In this document: piece after piece, positions 63,400 to 64,000 of the stretch
Numbering within the stretch: the stretch's first letter is position 1
Layout of the letters: every line of letters begins with the position of its first letter
Assembly (NCBI GenBank): GCA_963764465.1
Contig: CAVXSO010000002.1
Span: 496,001-560,000 of the forward strand
Direction of reading: 5' to 3'
DNA: 64,000 bases
DNA from: JAJXXT01 sp963764465
GTDB taxonomy: Bacteria > Pseudomonadota > Alphaproteobacteria > Acetobacterales > Acetobacteraceae
Notes under the pieces: generated by a model
What the model was told of the DNA's origin: nothing
The model's input: only the letters and a program-made list of their open reading frames with translations
Databases searched by the model: none
Made by a program: the position numbers and the translations under genes

Positions 63400-63535
63400 T
63401 GCGGGAGGGCACCGTCGCCTGCAGGCCTGGCCGCGCCTCCACGCGCGCGAGCCAGGCGGCGACCGCGGCCTTGTCCACCGGCAGGCCGATGCGCGGGGCG
63501 ACGAGCCGGACGAGGGGCTGAACCGGCGCTTCTCC
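63386..63535 (-). pseudogene. Remnant of a glutathione S-transferase gene (C-terminus only)
   Basis: On the minus strand, ending in TAA at 63388-63386, about 50 codons read VQPLVRLVAPRIGLPVDKAAVAAWLARVEARPGL and finish SRIMAA, a typical end of a GST C-terminal domain. An in-frame TAG lies upstream near 63570 and no N-terminal thioredoxin-fold part is found before the DUF1194 gene. The piece overlaps the thiE stop by 14 bases. I judge it a broken gene; a frameshift in the sequence cannot be excluded. Confidence 0.55.
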
Positions 63536-63617
63536 GCTTGATGGGGCGTGCCGCGTTTCCGTGCGTTGCTATCGGGCCGGGAAGGCGCGGGCGACCGACC
63601 CGCGCGTTCGCGCCCCC

Positions 63618-64000
63618 TCATTCCTGTGCAAGGCGGACCGCGGCGCGGGCGGGGGCGGTCGTGGGCGCGCTCGCGATTTCCTCGATCAGCTTGCGGCGGA
63701 TGGCGATCGCGAAGCTCCGGTAGTCGTGGATCTCGAGCACGAAGCTGCCTTCGCCGCCGGCGACGTTGCGGCGGTAGTAGTCGCCGAGGCCTCCCGGTGG
63801 ATGCGTGTGCGCCTGCAGCCACGGGATGTCGCTTTCGTTGGCGAGCGCGAGGCCATTGATGGTGACGCCCTTGGCGAGTGCGTTGTCGCGCGCGGCGGTG
63901 ACGTCGCGGCCGGAATTATTCGCCCCGTCGCCGCAGACATCGATCACCTTGCGGTCCGCGGGGATGGCGAGCTTCGCGAGGTTGCGCATCGCCTCGTCGA
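63618..64000 (-). CDS. DUF1194 (VWFA-like) protein, N-terminus cut by window edge
   Basis: The last 127 residues of a DUF1194 protein, a secreted or periplasmic von Willebrand factor A-like family. RKVIDVCGDGANNSGRDVTAARD, GVTINGLALANESDIPWLQ, YYRRNVAGGEGSFVLEIHDYRSFAIAIRRKLIEEIAS are characteristic. The frame continues through 64000 with DEA before the Met at 63989, so the real start is outside. Function of the family is unknown. Confidence 0.85.
   Translation of the reverse strand, partial: DEAMRNLAKLAIPADRKVIDVCGDGANNSGRDVTAARDNALAKGVTINGLALANESDIPWLQAHTHPPGGLGDYYRRNVAGGEGSFVLEIHDYRSFAIAIRRKLIEEIASAPTTAPARAAVRLAQE

Overview
The window is high-GC DNA read as the chromosome of an alphaproteobacterium. 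Acetobacteraceae (Rhodospirillales) is my best guess. The guess rests on protein sequence style, an ATP12-type F1-ATPase assembly chaperone, a DUF1194 protein, MaeB-type malic enzyme, and the ribosomal gene order, where secY-adk is followed by a separate rpsM promoter. It is an inference; no database was searched.

Layout. Positions 1-16060 are a metabolic region: an amidase cut by the left edge, a class A penicillin-binding protein, an ArsR/SRPBCC two-gene module with a readable promoter-operator, a tRNA-Leu(TAA) running straight into a metallophosphoesterase gene, and a set of sugar-acid genes. The sugar-acid genes are an HpcH/HpaI aldolase, a UxaA-type dehydratase, an IlvD/Edd-type dehydratase, an SDR, an FAH-family hydrolase, two D-2-hydroxyacid dehydrogenases and a ThDP enzyme. 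They fit non-phosphorylative breakdown of a deoxy or pentose sugar acid, with both an aldolase branch and a dehydrogenase/hydrolase branch. A GT39-type membrane glycosyltransferase sits inside the set.

Positions 17200-45151 are the translation and transcription superoperon: rplK-rplA-rplJ-rplL-rpoB-rpoC, then (terminator, new promoter) rpsL-rpsG-tuf-rpsJ-rplC-D-W-B-rpsS-rplV-rpsC-rplP-rpmC-rpsQ-rplN-X-E-rpsN-H-rplF-R-rpsE-rpmD-rplO-secY-adk, then (new promoter) rpsM-rpsK-rpoA-rplQ. fusA is missing between rpsG and tuf, and secE-nusG are missing before rplK. rpoB as given carries a one-base insertion near 22460 that breaks the frame; this is probably a sequence error. Several leader hairpins that could act in autoregulation or processing are visible.

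Positions 45174-64000 hold mixed housekeeping genes: a GNAT acetyltransferase, rarA, an RluA-type pseudouridine synthase, a decayed MHS-family transporter, AsmA, an ATP12 chaperone, acylphosphatase, lipB, tRNA-Leu(GAG), malic enzyme, a J-domain protein, galU, a phosphoglucomutase/phosphomannomutase, a BchJ-like V4R protein behind a perfect FNR/FixK box, an ATM1-type ABC exporter, a Nudix-thiM-thiE thiamine group, a GST remnant, and a DUF1194 protein cut by the right edge.

The observations I would follow first are the FNR box and revised start of the bchJ-like gene, the rpoB frameshift, the leaderless ArsR promoter-operator, and two genes (metallophosphoesterase, GT39) without a usable ATG/GTG/TTG start. 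I did not see a clearly new multi-gene system, CRISPR array, prophage or insertion sequence.
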